A DNA stretch of 64,000 nucleotides from Ruminococcus sp. GTDB taxonomy: Bacteria > Bacillota > Clostridia > Oscillospirales > Ruminococcaceae. The notes under the pieces are model-generated. The model saw only the letters and a list, made by a program, of their open reading frames with translations, searched no databases and was not told where the DNA came from. Position 1 is the stretch's first letter; each line of letters begins with the position of its first letter. Below are positions 48,394 to 58,131 of the stretch, one piece after another. Location of the stretch: NCBI GenBank assembly GCA_017471405.1, contig JAFUTK010000072.1:1-64000 (forward strand), read 5' to 3'. The position numbers and the translations under genes are program-made.

Positions 48394-49662
48394 TTACTTT
48401 ATAGCCGCAAAGCCCTGCTTTACGTCCTCGAGGATATCCTCGATGTTTTCAAGGCCTACCGAGATGCGGATAAGTCCGCCGTCGATGCCGGCTGCCACCA
48501 GCTGCTCGTCGGTGAGCTGGCGGTGAGTTGCAGAGGCAGGGTGCAGCACACAGGTGCGGATATCCGCAACGTGCACCTCGTTGGAGGCAAGCTTAAGGCT
48601 GTCCATAAACTTAACGGCAACGCTCCTGCCGCCCTTGATGGAGAAGGAGATAACGCCGCTGGTGCCCATAGGCATATACTTCTGTGCCAGTGCGTGGTAC
48701 TTGCTGCTTTCAAGGCCGGGGTAGTTTACATACTCCACCTCCGGCTGTGCCTCTAAGAACTTGGCGACTGCCAGAGCGTTCTCGCAGTACTGTCTCATTC
48801 TGATGGGGAGGGTCTCAAGTCCGAGGTTGAGATAAAAGGCGGACTGTGCTGCGGGGTAGCAGCCGAAGTCTCTCATCAGCTGCATTCTGGCCTTGACGAT
48901 ATAGGCGGCCTTGCCGTACTGCTTGGTGTATATGGTGCCGTGGTAGCTCTCGTCCGGCTCGGTGAACTCGGGGAACTTGCCGTTTGTCCAGTCGAAGTTG
49001 CCGGAGTCAACGATAACGCCGCCGCCCTGCACAGCGTGGCCGTCCATATACTTGGTAGTGGAGTGAACGACGATATCCGCGCCCCACTCAAAGGGACGGC
49101 AGAGGACAGGTGTGGGGAAGGTGTTGTCGATGATAAGGGGCACGCCGTTGTCGTGGGCGATCTTAGCAAACTTCTCGATATCAAAAACGGTGAGTGCAGG
49201 GTTGGCGAGGGTCTCGCCGAATACTGCCTTGGTATTGGGCTTGAAGGCGGCTCTTATCTCCTCCTCGGGGGCCTCGGCATCCACGAAGATGCACTCGATG
49301 CCCAGCTTTTTCAGGGTATAGGCAAAGAGGTTGATGGTGCCGCCGTAGATGGTGGCAGCGGAGATGAAGCTGTCGCCGGCCTTAAGGATATTCAGCAGCG
49401 AGAGCAGCGAAGCCGCCTGACCGGAGGAGGTACACATAGCACCGATGCCGCCCTCCAGCACGTTTATCTTTTCCTCCACAGCCATAACGGTGGGGTTCTC
49501 GAAGCGGGAGTAGATAAGGCTCTTGGTAGGGTCGTCGAAAACGGCTGCCACGTCGTCGGTGGAGTCATAGACGTAGGTGGTGCTCTGGACTATGGGGACT
49601 ACTCTGGGCTCGGTATTCTTGGGGGTATAGCCTGCGTGGAGGCATTGGGTCTCGATCTTCAT
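48394..49662 (-). CDS. metY: O-acetylhomoserine sulfhydrylase family enzyme, copy 2
   Basis: 422 residues, PLP-dependent, Cys/Met metabolism family: TQCLHAGYTPKNTEPRVVPI, YSRFENPTVMAVEEKINVLEGG, PLP lysine 204 in HSTTKYMDGHAVQGG, LETLPIRMRQYCENALAVA and CVLHPASATHRQLTDEQL. The sequence is clearly different from copy 1, so the two are not a recent duplication. Homocysteine synthesis from O-acetylhomoserine is likely, but methionine gamma-lyase-like activity cannot be excluded. AAAGGAAG sets ATG 49662 instead of the in-frame codon at 49680. Only 20 nt separates it from the AT-rich acyltransferase gene upstream. Confidence 0.9.
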   Translation of the reverse strand: MKIETQCLHAGYTPKNTEPRVVPIVQSTTYVYDSTDDVAAVFDDPTKSLIYSRFENPTVMAVEEKINVLEGGIGAMCTSSGQAASLLSLLNILKAGDSFISAATIYGGTINLFAYTLKKLGIECIFVDAEAPEEEIRAAFKPNTKAVFGETLANPALTVFDIEKFAKIAHDNGVPLIIDNTFPTPVLCRPFEWGADIVVHSTTKYMDGHAVQGGGVIVDSGNFDWTNGKFPEFTEPDESYHGTIYTKQYGKAAYIVKARMQLMRDFGCYPAAQSAFYLNLGLETLPIRMRQYCENALAVAKFLEAQPEVEYVNYPGLESSKYHALAQKYMPMGTSGVISFSIKGGRSVAVKFMDSLKLASNEVHVADIRTCVLHPASATHRQLTDEQLVAAGIDGGLIRISVGLENIEDILEDVKQGFAAIK

Positions 49663-49682
49663 TTTATTACTTCCTTTCAAAA

Positions 49683-50759
49683 TTATATTTCATTTTTTAA
49701 TTTGATCATAAAACGGTCAAATGTATCATCGGCCTTTTTCCATACATCTTTACGGATAATGAGTGAAAAGATACGGGCTCGTACATACTCGATAACGATA
49801 CATACTGTGAATATTGTAAAAACCGCGAAAGTCTGCTTCAATAACAAATTACTCTTGATATCAAGACCGAAGAGCGGCCACACTACCTGTTTCACATAAT
49901 TGTTCTCATGAATGAGATAAACGGCAAAAGTCAAAGGGCTGACGGTCTCTATTATCCGTTTGCCCCGGGTGATCCTGATGCCGGAGAAGAACGAGAATAG
50001 ACACACAGATGTGAAATAGACGATTATTGAGCAATAGCTCATTGTAATATTAGAATTTAGTATTTCCAGATAATCCTCAAACACTTTACCCAGAAATATA
50101 TCGTATATGAACAGAAAAATGCTCCCCAGCAGATAACCAAGCAGAGGATGCTTTATTTCAGCGCCATACTTTCTTATATAGGCAGCTGTGAGATAAAGTA
50201 CGATAAACCAAATATGTGAGTAACCATCATAGAACATCATTTCTTTGTTAAAATGAAGCAGGTCATTCCAAACAAAAGAAACTGCCATTATTGTTATCAG
50301 CAAAGCCTTGTGCTGTTTTCTGCTGATTGCCCCGATCACCATATTAAGAAACGGAGACAAGCAGTAAAGCAGCACATAAGCAGTTACAAACCAATATGCT
50401 TTTGACATAACCGGCATATATGCTCTTCTAAAAGGGTCCGCCCAAAATTCGGCTTTGCCGATACAGCAAAAGACAATATATATCACGACCGAATAGAACA
50501 AGACCTCTGATTCCAAAATAAGCAGCTTGCTAATACGAAACCTTTTTTGTGACTGGAAAAACCCTGTTATCATCACAAACACATTTACTGCTACGATGCA
50601 GAAAAACTCCGAAAGCTTTGTCAGATAATGATCAACGGGAGCTTCAGTGTAAGAAAAAGCACCGCGGGTGTTAGCATGAAGCACAACGACCATCAGCATA
50701 AGTATTATTTTAAGAAGATCAAAAGACAGATTTCGTTTTTGAGATACTTCTGGCTCCAT
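49683..50759 (-). CDS. acyltransferase 3 family membrane protein
   Basis: 358 residues and about ten membrane helices. N-terminal RNLSFDLLKIILMLMVVVLHAN carries the conserved His of acyltransferase 3 proteins, followed by FFCIVAVNVFVMITGFF, YWFVTAYVLLYCLSPFLN, HIWFIVLYLTAAYI and PLTFAVYLIHENNYV. These proteins O-acetylate sugars in cell-wall or surface glycans. The gene is visibly more AT-rich than its neighbours, with A/T-ending codons, and is wedged between purB and metY, which suggests recent acquisition. GGGAGGG before ATG 50759. Confidence 0.85.
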   Translation of the reverse strand: MEPEVSQKRNLSFDLLKIILMLMVVVLHANTRGAFSYTEAPVDHYLTKLSEFFCIVAVNVFVMITGFFQSQKRFRISKLLILESEVLFYSVVIYIVFCCIGKAEFWADPFRRAYMPVMSKAYWFVTAYVLLYCLSPFLNMVIGAISRKQHKALLITIMAVSFVWNDLLHFNKEMMFYDGYSHIWFIVLYLTAAYIRKYGAEIKHPLLGYLLGSIFLFIYDIFLGKVFEDYLEILNSNITMSYCSIIVYFTSVCLFSFFSGIRITRGKRIIETVSPLTFAVYLIHENNYVKQVVWPLFGLDIKSNLLLKQTFAVFTIFTVCIVIEYVRARIFSLIIRKDVWKKADDTFDRFMIKLKNEI

Positions 50760-50789
50760 CCGAACGTCCCTCCCGGAAAGTCATTTGTT

Positions 50790-52226
50790 TCACACATTTA
50801 TCTCCGCCACATCGTCGGATACGCCGTTGGCGTCCAGCACCGGCTTTACGCAGTTTGCAATGAATTCCTCTACCTGCTGCGGGCATCTGCCGATGTAGTT
50901 CTCCGGCTTCATTATCTTATCCAGCTCCTCACGGGTGACCTTGAAGATGGGGTCTGCGGCAATGAGGTCGGCAAGGTCGTTCTCCAAGCCGTCCTGCTTT
51001 ACGTGTGCTCCGGCTATCATCGAAAGCTCTCTGATATGCTCGTGCAGCTCCTGTCTGTCGCCGCCCTTCTCGCAGGCATCCATAATGACATTTTCTGTTG
51101 CCATAAAGGGCAGCTCTGCCATTACGCGCTTTCTTACTATCTTCTCGTATACCACCAGTCCGTTCTCCGGGTCGGTGACGTTGAGCATGATGTTGAGGAT
51201 AGCGTCAACTCCGAGGAAGGCCTCCGCAACGGCTATGCGCTTATTAGCGGAGTCGTCGAGGGTCCTCTCAAACCACTGGGTGCCGGCGGTGAAGGCGGGG
51301 TTGAGGACGTCCACCATAACGTATCTTGCCAGCGAGCAGATGCGCTCATCCCGCATAGGATTGCGCTTGTACGCCATTGCGGAGGAGCCTATCTGGTTCT
51401 TCTCGAAGGGCTCCTCTATCTCCTTGAATGACTGGAGCAGCCTTATATCGTTGCCGAACTTCATAGCGCTCTGGGCTACCGCTGCCAGCGCCTGACAAAC
51501 AGCAAAATCAACCTTTCTTGAATAGGTCTGTCCGGAGACGGGGACTACTGCATCGAAGCCCATTTCCTCAGCGATGAGAGCTTCAAGCTTCTTCACCTTA
51601 TCGGTGTCGCCGTGGAACAGCTCCATAAAGGAGGCCTGTGTGCCGGTGGTGCCCTTGGAGCCCAGCAGCTTCAGTCTGCCCATCTGGAAGTCAATGTCCT
51701 CGAGGTCCATCAGCAGCTCGTTGCACCAGAGTGTGGCTCTCTTGCCAACGGTGGTGAGCTGTGCGGGCTGGAGGTGGGTGTATGCAAGGCAAGGCAGTGC
51801 CTTATACTTATCTGCAAATTTAGCCAGCTGATCGATGACCTTTATGAGCTTTCTCTTGACTACCTTCAAGGCGTCACGCATAATGATGACGTCGGTATTA
51901 TCCCCCACATAGCAGCTGGTAGCACCCAGATGGATAATGCCCTTTGCTCCGGGGCAGGCATCGCCGTAGGTGTGGACGTGAGCCATAACGTCGTGGCGGA
52001 ACTTCTTCTCGTACTCCGCGGCCTTGGCGTAGTCAACGTCCTCGATATGGGCTTCGAGCTCCTCCACCTGCGCCTGTGTAACGCCGAGGCCCAGCTTCAT
52101 CTCCGCTCTTGCCAGAGCAACCCAGAGCCTTCTCCAGGTGGTGAATTTCTTATCTGCCGAGAAGATGTACTGCATCTCCTTGCTGGCATATCTTGTACAG
52201 AACGGGCTTTCATAGCTGTTAGTCAT
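50790..52226 (-). CDS. purB: adenylosuccinate lyase
   Basis: 478 residues. It removes fumarate from SAICAR and adenylosuccinate in purine synthesis. The fumarase/aspartase signature GSSAMAYKRNP is at 280-290; HLGATSCYVGDNTD, AYTHLQPAQLTTVGKR and LLGSKGTTGTQASF give the active-site His and Ser/Thr loops. Length is that of the long eukaryotic-like class. AAGAGGAATG sits before ATG 52226. Own promoter; the acyltransferase gene follows 30 nt downstream. Confidence 0.95.
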   Translation of the reverse strand: MTNSYESPFCTRYASKEMQYIFSADKKFTTWRRLWVALARAEMKLGLGVTQAQVEELEAHIEDVDYAKAAEYEKKFRHDVMAHVHTYGDACPGAKGIIHLGATSCYVGDNTDVIIMRDALKVVKRKLIKVIDQLAKFADKYKALPCLAYTHLQPAQLTTVGKRATLWCNELLMDLEDIDFQMGRLKLLGSKGTTGTQASFMELFHGDTDKVKKLEALIAEEMGFDAVVPVSGQTYSRKVDFAVCQALAAVAQSAMKFGNDIRLLQSFKEIEEPFEKNQIGSSAMAYKRNPMRDERICSLARYVMVDVLNPAFTAGTQWFERTLDDSANKRIAVAEAFLGVDAILNIMLNVTDPENGLVVYEKIVRKRVMAELPFMATENVIMDACEKGGDRQELHEHIRELSMIAGAHVKQDGLENDLADLIAADPIFKVTREELDKIMKPENYIGRCPQQVEEFIANCVKPVLDANGVSDDVAEINV

Positions 52227-52275
52227 ATTATCATTCCTCTTTCGGATAGATTTTTCTCACAACGAGATCATTTTT

Positions 52276-52304
52276 ATTATAGCATAGGCCAGGGTAAAAT
52301 GCAA
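52276..52304 (-). promoter_or_regulatory. promoter of purB
   Basis: Minus strand TTGCAT (52299-52304), 17 nt, TATAAT (52276-52281). Confidence 0.82.
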
Positions 52305-52353
52305 GGCTATCTCTGGCAAAAGGAAGAATTATTATGAGAGGTCCCGGACACTC

Positions 52354-54327
52354 TTACCTCCTGCGCTTCTCGTCAAACATTCGGTAATACTGCATTATGC
52401 GGTATTCCTCGATGATGCCCTTTTCCGCTATATCGTACTCCCCGGAGCGGTGCCACTTCCCGTCTGCTGTCTTGAAGCCATATCCCGAGATTATCGGTAT
52501 GCTCTCTCTGATATGCTCCAGCTCCTGCTGGACAGGGCTCAGAGGCAGACCCGCCGCCTTCAAGGTCTCATTGGCAAGGTAGTTTAGGCTGATGTCGTCT
52601 ATCCACTTCTCCTCGATATCCCGGTTGCTCCAGATAAGGAATGGCGTCTGCTGTATGCGGGAGTACTTCTCCACGTCCAGCATAGCGGTGGAGCCGCCGA
52701 AGAGGTCCTCCGAAAAGTCCGGGATATGGGGGTAGTGGTCTCCGAACATCACGATGACCACCTGCTCGTCGTAGTCCCGATAGCGGTCAATCAGCTCCCC
52801 TACTGCCTTGTCACTCAGGCTGATGAGGTTTAAGTATATCTCCGCTGCCTCGTCATAGTGATCCTGTAGCTCGATGCCGCCCTCCACCCTTTCGGTGTAG
52901 GGGGAGTGGTTCTGCATTGTGGTCGCCCAGACAAACAGGCCCTTGCTCTTATCCCTATTCTCCACGACCTCCTCAACCTTTTCAAGGAAAGCCTTATCGG
53001 AGATGCGGGTGTTATATCTCGGGGCGTCCTCTAAGCCGATGGTATCCTCATACAGAGCGTCCTTGAAGCCTAAGTAGCCGTAGGCGTCCTCTATCTTCCA
53101 GAGGGTTCGCCACCAAGGCGTCACCGTAACGGTATCGAAGCCGAGGCCGTTCAGCTGGGAAACAAGGCTGTCCTGACTGCTGTTAAGATAGTTGGTGAAT
53201 GCCGCCGAGCCCTGAGGCAGGAACTGCATAGTGTTTCCGGTGAGGAACTCATACTCCGAGTTGCAGGTGTAGCCGCCGTAGGCGGAGACAGAGACATATC
53301 CCTTTATGGTATTCTCCTCCAGCGAGTGCCAGCAGGAGAGGTAGTCAGTGTTGGTCTTGAAGGGTGCGATATGTGAGTAATCGGCAAAGCTCTCGTTGAG
53401 CACCCCGATGATTATGGGAGTAGTCCCCGGGGCGGCAGCCTGAGTGTATCTGTCCAGTATCTCCTCGGCTTTTTCGGTGGAGTAATCCTCCGGAACCTTG
53501 ACCCGGTTGAACACTCCGTCGTAGTAGAACATCAGAAGATTTCCCACATTCTTTGAGGAGACCATATCTGAGTGAGCGGAGAGGTTCAGGGATATGACCC
53601 GGTTTTTCAGTCCCCAGCTGTAGGTGAACTCCGTCACGGCGATGACAGCCGCGGCAGCGCAGGCTCCAGCTCCCAGAGTGATGAGCCTCTGCTTGACCTT
53701 CTCGTTTTCCAGCTTGAGCTTCACAGTCAGAAAAATGAGGGCGGCAGTCAGCAGAGCCGCCATTAGCACTGCCGGGGAGAAGGTCAGGGAGTAGTCGTCC
53801 TTGATGCTTATCGCACTGCTGATGTTGTAGAGGTCGGAAAACTTCACCGGCGAACCTCTGAACTCTATGATGTAGTGCTGTATAATGCCGTAGAGGGCGA
53901 AAAGCGCCTCCCAGACTATAAACCACACCTTAGGTCTTTTGAATATCGCCGCTCCCAGCAGGAAGGGCACCCAGTAGAGCACAAAGCCCATTATGATATA
54001 TGGTGGGAAGGTCTTGAAGGGAGTGCTACGCACGCAGAGCTCCGTAACTGTGAACGCCCACAGCGCCGCCGCTCCGGAGAACAGCAGGGTGTTGCAGGCT
54101 ATGGGCTTTTCCATAGCTCTGTATTTTTTCACCGCCGCCTTTACGAGCAGCACCAGCAGAGTGACGCTCACCGCAAGGCCAATTGTGAGGAACACCTTAT
54201 ATATAGGGCGCTTCCATTTGACTATGCACTCCCCGCAGAGCCCCGTCGAAACGGCGGCAGCGAATGCGAGAAAGCACAGCATACCGAAAGAGCCTATGTA
54301 TTTCTTAGCAGTTTCTTTGAGGGACAT
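52354..54327 (-). CDS. LTA synthase-like membrane sulfatase/phosphoglycerol transferase
   Basis: 657 residues. Five or more helices in the first ~215 residues, then an extracellular sulfatase-fold domain: PIIIGVLNESFADYSHI (metal Glu), SVSAYGGYTCNSEYEFLTGN (nucleophile Thr), TVTPWWRTLWK, FVWATTMQNHSPY and VIVMFGDHYPHIPDF (metal Asp-His). Such enzymes transfer phosphoglycerol from phosphatidylglycerol to lipoteichoic acid or other glycopolymers. AAGGAG before ATG 54327; an in-frame GTG at 54354 lacks a site. Monocistronic with a good promoter. Exact polymer product unknown. Confidence 0.88.
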   Translation of the reverse strand: MSLKETAKKYIGSFGMLCFLAFAAAVSTGLCGECIVKWKRPIYKVFLTIGLAVSVTLLVLLVKAAVKKYRAMEKPIACNTLLFSGAAALWAFTVTELCVRSTPFKTFPPYIIMGFVLYWVPFLLGAAIFKRPKVWFIVWEALFALYGIIQHYIIEFRGSPVKFSDLYNISSAISIKDDYSLTFSPAVLMAALLTAALIFLTVKLKLENEKVKQRLITLGAGACAAAAVIAVTEFTYSWGLKNRVISLNLSAHSDMVSSKNVGNLLMFYYDGVFNRVKVPEDYSTEKAEEILDRYTQAAAPGTTPIIIGVLNESFADYSHIAPFKTNTDYLSCWHSLEENTIKGYVSVSAYGGYTCNSEYEFLTGNTMQFLPQGSAAFTNYLNSSQDSLVSQLNGLGFDTVTVTPWWRTLWKIEDAYGYLGFKDALYEDTIGLEDAPRYNTRISDKAFLEKVEEVVENRDKSKGLFVWATTMQNHSPYTERVEGGIELQDHYDEAAEIYLNLISLSDKAVGELIDRYRDYDEQVVIVMFGDHYPHIPDFSEDLFGGSTAMLDVEKYSRIQQTPFLIWSNRDIEEKWIDDISLNYLANETLKAAGLPLSPVQQELEHIRESIPIISGYGFKTADGKWHRSGEYDIAEKGIIEEYRIMQYYRMFDEKRRR

Positions 54328-54373
54328 TTCTTTCTCCTTATGGTGTGAGGACACAAATCATTACCGATTATCA

Positions 54374-54402
54374 TTATATCACAGTCCTCAAAGGATTGCA
54401 AT
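54374..54402 (-). promoter_or_regulatory. promoter of the LTA synthase-like gene
   Basis: Minus strand TTGCAA (54397-54402), 17 nt, TATAAT (54374-54379). Confidence 0.8.
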
Positions 54403-54409
54403 ACAAAAC

Positions 54410-54435
54410 GGCGCACAGATCTCTCTGTGCGCCGT
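54410..54435 (-). terminator. terminator of the hydCBA operon
   Basis: CGGCGCACAGA (54410-54420) pairs with TCTGTGCGCCG (54425-54435); the minus strand continues TTTTGTATTG. Confidence 0.87.
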
Positions 54436-54457
54436 GTGTTAATTATACCTTTAAGTA

Positions 54458-56197
54458 TCAGTGGCCTCTCTTAACATAAGGAGTGTGCAGATACTTGTGT
54501 GCAACGTGGGAGTTGGGTGCCTCGAAGAACTCACCGTAGAGCATATCCATTACAGGGCTCTCGTGGGACTTTCTCAGCTCCAGCTTCTCGTCAAGGTCAT
54601 ACAGAGCCTTTGCTCTGATAGCCTTGAGGTCTACGTTGTTTCTTACGGTGTCGGGCTGATAGGGCTGTCCGCCGCCGTTGATGCAGCCGCCGGGGCAAGC
54701 CATGATCTCAACGAACTGATAGTCCTTTCTGCCGGCCTTGATGTCCTCAACGATAGCTCTTGCGTTAGCCAGACCGGAAGCAACAGCAACCTTGACCTCA
54801 ACGCCGCCTACGGTGTAGGTAGCCTCCTTGATGCCCTTGGTGCCTCTTACCTCGGTGAACTCCAGAGCCTTGGTGGAGCCGTCCAGCTTGTAGGCTGCGG
54901 TTCTGAGAGCCGCCTCCATAACGCCGCCGGTAGCGCCGAAGATAGCGCCAGCACCGGTAGCGGTCTCAAACGGATTGTCGAACTCCTCATCGGGGAGGGA
55001 GTTGAAGTCGAGGCCTGCACGCTTGATCATTCTTGCAAGCTCTCTGGTGGTGAGTGCTACGTCAACATCGTCATACTCGCCGGTTCTCTGCTCTTCTCTT
55101 GTTACCTCAAACTTCTTGGAGGTGCAGGGGATAACGCTGACAACGAACAGCTTGTTGGGGTCGATGTTGTTCTTCTGGCAGTAGTAGCTCTTGAGAACTG
55201 CGCCGAACATCTGCTGCGGGCTCTTGCAGCTGGAAAGATGAGGCAGGAAGTCGGGGTAGTAATGCTCGCAGAACTTTACCCAGCCCGGGCAGCAGGAGGT
55301 GAACATCGGCAGAGTGCCGCCGTTCTGGATCCTGTCGAGGAGCTCGTTGGCCTCCTCCATAATGGTCAGGTCAGCGGTAACGTCCATGTTGAACACCTTA
55401 ACGTTGCCCAGTCTTCTGATGCCGGCAACCATCTTACCCTCAACGTTGGTGCCTACGGGGTTGCCGAAGGCCTCGCCCAGTGTTGCTCTTACGGAAGGAG
55501 CGGTGAAGAATACAACTTCCTTCTCGGGGTCAGCGATAGCGTTCCAAACGTCCTGAGTGTTGTCCTTCTCGGTGAGAGCGCCAACGGGACATGCAACGAT
55601 GCACTGTCCGCAGCCTACGCAGGGAGCGTCAGCCAGGTCGCCGTCGAAGGCACAGCCAATGTGGGTGTTATAGCCTCTTCTGATCTCGCCGATGCAGGCG
55701 ATGCTCTGAAGATTCTTACATGCAGCAACGCATCTCTTGCAGTTGATGCACTTGTTGTTATCTCTTACGATATAAGCCGAGGTGTCGTCGATCTCATATC
55801 TTGTGCCCTCATTGATGAAGCGGTCCTCATCAACGCCGTAGTCACGGGAAAGTCTCTGCAGCTCGCAGTTCTCGCTCCTCTCGCAGGAGAGGCACTTCTT
55901 GTTATGTGTGGAGAGCAGCAGCTCGAGAGTGGTCTTTCTGGACTTTCTTACAGCAGCGGTATTGGTCTCAACCTCCATACCCTCCTCAACGGGGTATACG
56001 CAGGCAGCAGCCAGACCTCTTCTGTTCTTGATCTCAACTACGCAGACGCGGCAAGCGCCGATGCAGTTGACGTCCTTTAAGTAACAAAGCGAGGGAATAT
56101 CAATGTTGGCAGTCTTTGCAGCCTGAAGTATGGTAGAGCCGGCAGGAACTTCAACATCTATACCGTTCACTTTGAGATGAACCATTGTGTTTTCCAT
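54458..56197 (-). CDS. hydA: [FeFe]-hydrogenase catalytic subunit HydA
   Basis: 579 residues. N-terminal [2Fe-2S] domain (SLCYLKDVNCIGACRVCVVE), His/Cys-ligated cluster (CLSCERSENCELQRL), two [4Fe-4S] motifs (CINCKRCVAACKN and CVGCGQCIVACPVGAL), then the H-cluster domain with FTSCCPGWVKFCEHYYPDF, VIPCTSKKFE and EIMACPGGCINGGGQP. All H-cluster cysteines are present. Together with HydB and HydC it forms the multimeric hydrogenase that in Ruminococcus and Thermotoga uses reduced ferredoxin and NADH together. AAGGAGG before ATG 56197. Cytoplasmic. HydE/F/G maturases are not in the window. Confidence 0.97.
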   Translation of the reverse strand: MENTMVHLKVNGIDVEVPAGSTILQAAKTANIDIPSLCYLKDVNCIGACRVCVVEIKNRRGLAAACVYPVEEGMEVETNTAAVRKSRKTTLELLLSTHNKKCLSCERSENCELQRLSRDYGVDEDRFINEGTRYEIDDTSAYIVRDNNKCINCKRCVAACKNLQSIACIGEIRRGYNTHIGCAFDGDLADAPCVGCGQCIVACPVGALTEKDNTQDVWNAIADPEKEVVFFTAPSVRATLGEAFGNPVGTNVEGKMVAGIRRLGNVKVFNMDVTADLTIMEEANELLDRIQNGGTLPMFTSCCPGWVKFCEHYYPDFLPHLSSCKSPQQMFGAVLKSYYCQKNNIDPNKLFVVSVIPCTSKKFEVTREEQRTGEYDDVDVALTTRELARMIKRAGLDFNSLPDEEFDNPFETATGAGAIFGATGGVMEAALRTAAYKLDGSTKALEFTEVRGTKGIKEATYTVGGVEVKVAVASGLANARAIVEDIKAGRKDYQFVEIMACPGGCINGGGQPYQPDTVRNNVDLKAIRAKALYDLDEKLELRKSHESPVMDMLYGEFFEAPNSHVAHKYLHTPYVKRGH

Positions 56198-56217
56198 TTA
56201 TCCTAACCTCCTTACTC

Positions 56218-58131
56218 TTACTTCTTGATGATCGCTGAGAACTTGCAGTTCGACTCGCAGACGCCGCACTTGATGCACTTTGCCTTGTCGATCTCATGCG
56301 CAGGCAGCTTCTTTCCGGGAGCGATGTAATCGGTCTTGGAGATCGCGTTTACAGGGCAGTTTCTTGCACAGAGGCCGCAGCCTATGCACTTGTCCTTGAT
56401 GATCTCGAAGCTTACCAGGCTCTTGCAGACGCCGGCTGTGCAGTGCTTGTTCTCGATGTGGTCAACGTACTCGTCCTTGAAGTACTGGATAGTGGAAAGG
56501 ATCGGGTTAGGAGCAGACTGACCCAGTGCGCAGAGCGAGGAGCTCTTCATATGGTTAGCCAGATCCTCGATGTTCTCGAGATCCTTCATATCGCCCTTAC
56601 CGTCGGTGATCTTCTCCAGATACTGGAGCAGTCTTCTTGTACCTACGCGGCAGGGAGTACATTTACCGCAGCTCTCATCAACTGTGAAGTTAAGATAGAA
56701 CTTGGAGATATCGACCATACAGGTGTCCTCGTCCATAACGATGAGTCCGCCGGAGCCCATCATGGAGCCCAGCTTCATGAGGTTCTCATAGTCGATAGGA
56801 GTGTCAATATACTGTGCGGGGATACATCCGCCGGAAGGTCCGCCTGTCTGAGCAGCCTTGAACTTCTTGCCATTGGGGATACCGCCGCCAATTTCCTCGA
56901 TGATCTCGCGGAGAGTTGTTCCCATAGGAACCTCAACCAGACCAACGTTAGTGATCTTACCGCCGAGAGCGAATACCTTGGTGCCCTTGGAGGTCTCTGT
57001 ACCCATAGAAGCGTACCACTCTGCGCCTCTGCGGATGATCTTGGGGATATTAGACCAGGTCTCAACGTTGTTGAGGATAGTCGGAACGCCGAACAGACCC
57101 TTTACAGCCGGGAACGGAGGACGGGGTCTGGGCTCGCCTCTGTGGCCCTCGATGGAGTTCATCAGCGCAGTCTCCTCACCGCAGACGAAAGCGCCCGCGC
57201 CGAGACGAATCTCGATATCGAAATCGAAACCGCTGCCGAAGATGTCCTTGCCGAGGAAGCCGTACTCTCTTGCCTGAGCGATAGCTATCTTCAGTCTCTC
57301 AACTGCGATAGGATACTCAGCTCTTACATAGATGTAGCCCTGATGAGCACCGATAGCATAGCCAGCGATAGTCATAGCCTCGAGAACAGCGTGGGGGTCG
57401 CCCTCAAGGATAGATCTATCCATGAATGCACCCGGGTCGCCCTCGTCAGCGTTACAGCATACATACTTAACGTCGCCCTTGGAGGCCTTTGCGAATGCCC
57501 ACTTTCTTCCGGTGGGGAATCCGCCGCCGCCGCGTCCGCGGAGGCCGGAATCCAGCATGGTCTGGATAACGTCATCAGGAGTCATCTCGAACAGTACCTT
57601 ATACAGAGCCTGATAGCCCTCGGTAGCGATATACTCCTTAACGTTCTCAGGGTCGATAACGCCGCAGTTCTCCAGAGCAATTCTCATCTGCTTCTTATAG
57701 AAGTCAGTGCCGGAGAGGGGGATAATAGAGCCGTCCTCATGAACGGTCTCCTTATAGAGGAGGTCCTTGCAGATATTTCCGCCGACGATATGCTCGTCAA
57801 CGATCCTCTTCATATTCTCGGGCTTAACCTGAGAATAGAAGCAGCCCTCGGGATAAACAATCATAATGGGGCCAAGTGCGCAGAGACCGAAGCAGCCTGT
57901 CTTAACGACCAGAACTTCCTTGTCAACGCCCTGTGCCTTGAGCTCGTCCTCCAGAGCGGCAATTACCTTACGGCTGCCGGAAGAGGTACAGCCTGTACCT
58001 CCGCAGACCAGTATCTGCTTGCGGTAGCCGGTCTTTTCAGCCAGCTTTTCGCCTTCCTCGGCGATGATCTTTCTTACCTTGATAAGGTCCTCATATTCGG
58101 TCTTTATCTTGTTGAGATCTGCAACTGTCAT
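56218..58131 (-). CDS. hydB: NADH-binding hydrogenase subunit HydB (NuoF-like)
   Basis: 637 residues. An N-terminal thioredoxin-like [2Fe-2S] domain (ILVCGGTGCTSSGSRKV, VKTGCFGLCALGPIMIVYP), then the NuoF core with the FMN/NADH glycine loop RGRGGGGFPTGRKWAFA, CNADEGDPGAFMDR and GAGAFVCGEETALMNSIEG, the [4Fe-4S] motif SCGKCTPCRVGTRRL, and two C-terminal ferredoxin clusters (CIGCGLCARNCPVNAI and CIKCGVCESNCKFSAI). It oxidises NADH and passes electrons to HydA. Starts on the last base of hydC (TAATG), so translation is coupled. Confidence 0.96.
   Translation of the reverse strand: MTVADLNKIKTEYEDLIKVRKIIAEEGEKLAEKTGYRKQILVCGGTGCTSSGSRKVIAALEDELKAQGVDKEVLVVKTGCFGLCALGPIMIVYPEGCFYSQVKPENMKRIVDEHIVGGNICKDLLYKETVHEDGSIIPLSGTDFYKKQMRIALENCGVIDPENVKEYIATEGYQALYKVLFEMTPDDVIQTMLDSGLRGRGGGGFPTGRKWAFAKASKGDVKYVCCNADEGDPGAFMDRSILEGDPHAVLEAMTIAGYAIGAHQGYIYVRAEYPIAVERLKIAIAQAREYGFLGKDIFGSGFDFDIEIRLGAGAFVCGEETALMNSIEGHRGEPRPRPPFPAVKGLFGVPTILNNVETWSNIPKIIRRGAEWYASMGTETSKGTKVFALGGKITNVGLVEVPMGTTLREIIEEIGGGIPNGKKFKAAQTGGPSGGCIPAQYIDTPIDYENLMKLGSMMGSGGLIVMDEDTCMVDISKFYLNFTVDESCGKCTPCRVGTRRLLQYLEKITDGKGDMKDLENIEDLANHMKSSSLCALGQSAPNPILSTIQYFKDEYVDHIENKHCTAGVCKSLVSFEIIKDKCIGCGLCARNCPVNAISKTDYIAPGKKLPAHEIDKAKCIKCGVCESNCKFSAIIKK

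Noticed and set aside
54461..56080. Plus-strand frame of 539 codons opposite hydA
   Set aside because: Same reason; hydA carries the H-cluster motifs on the minus strand.
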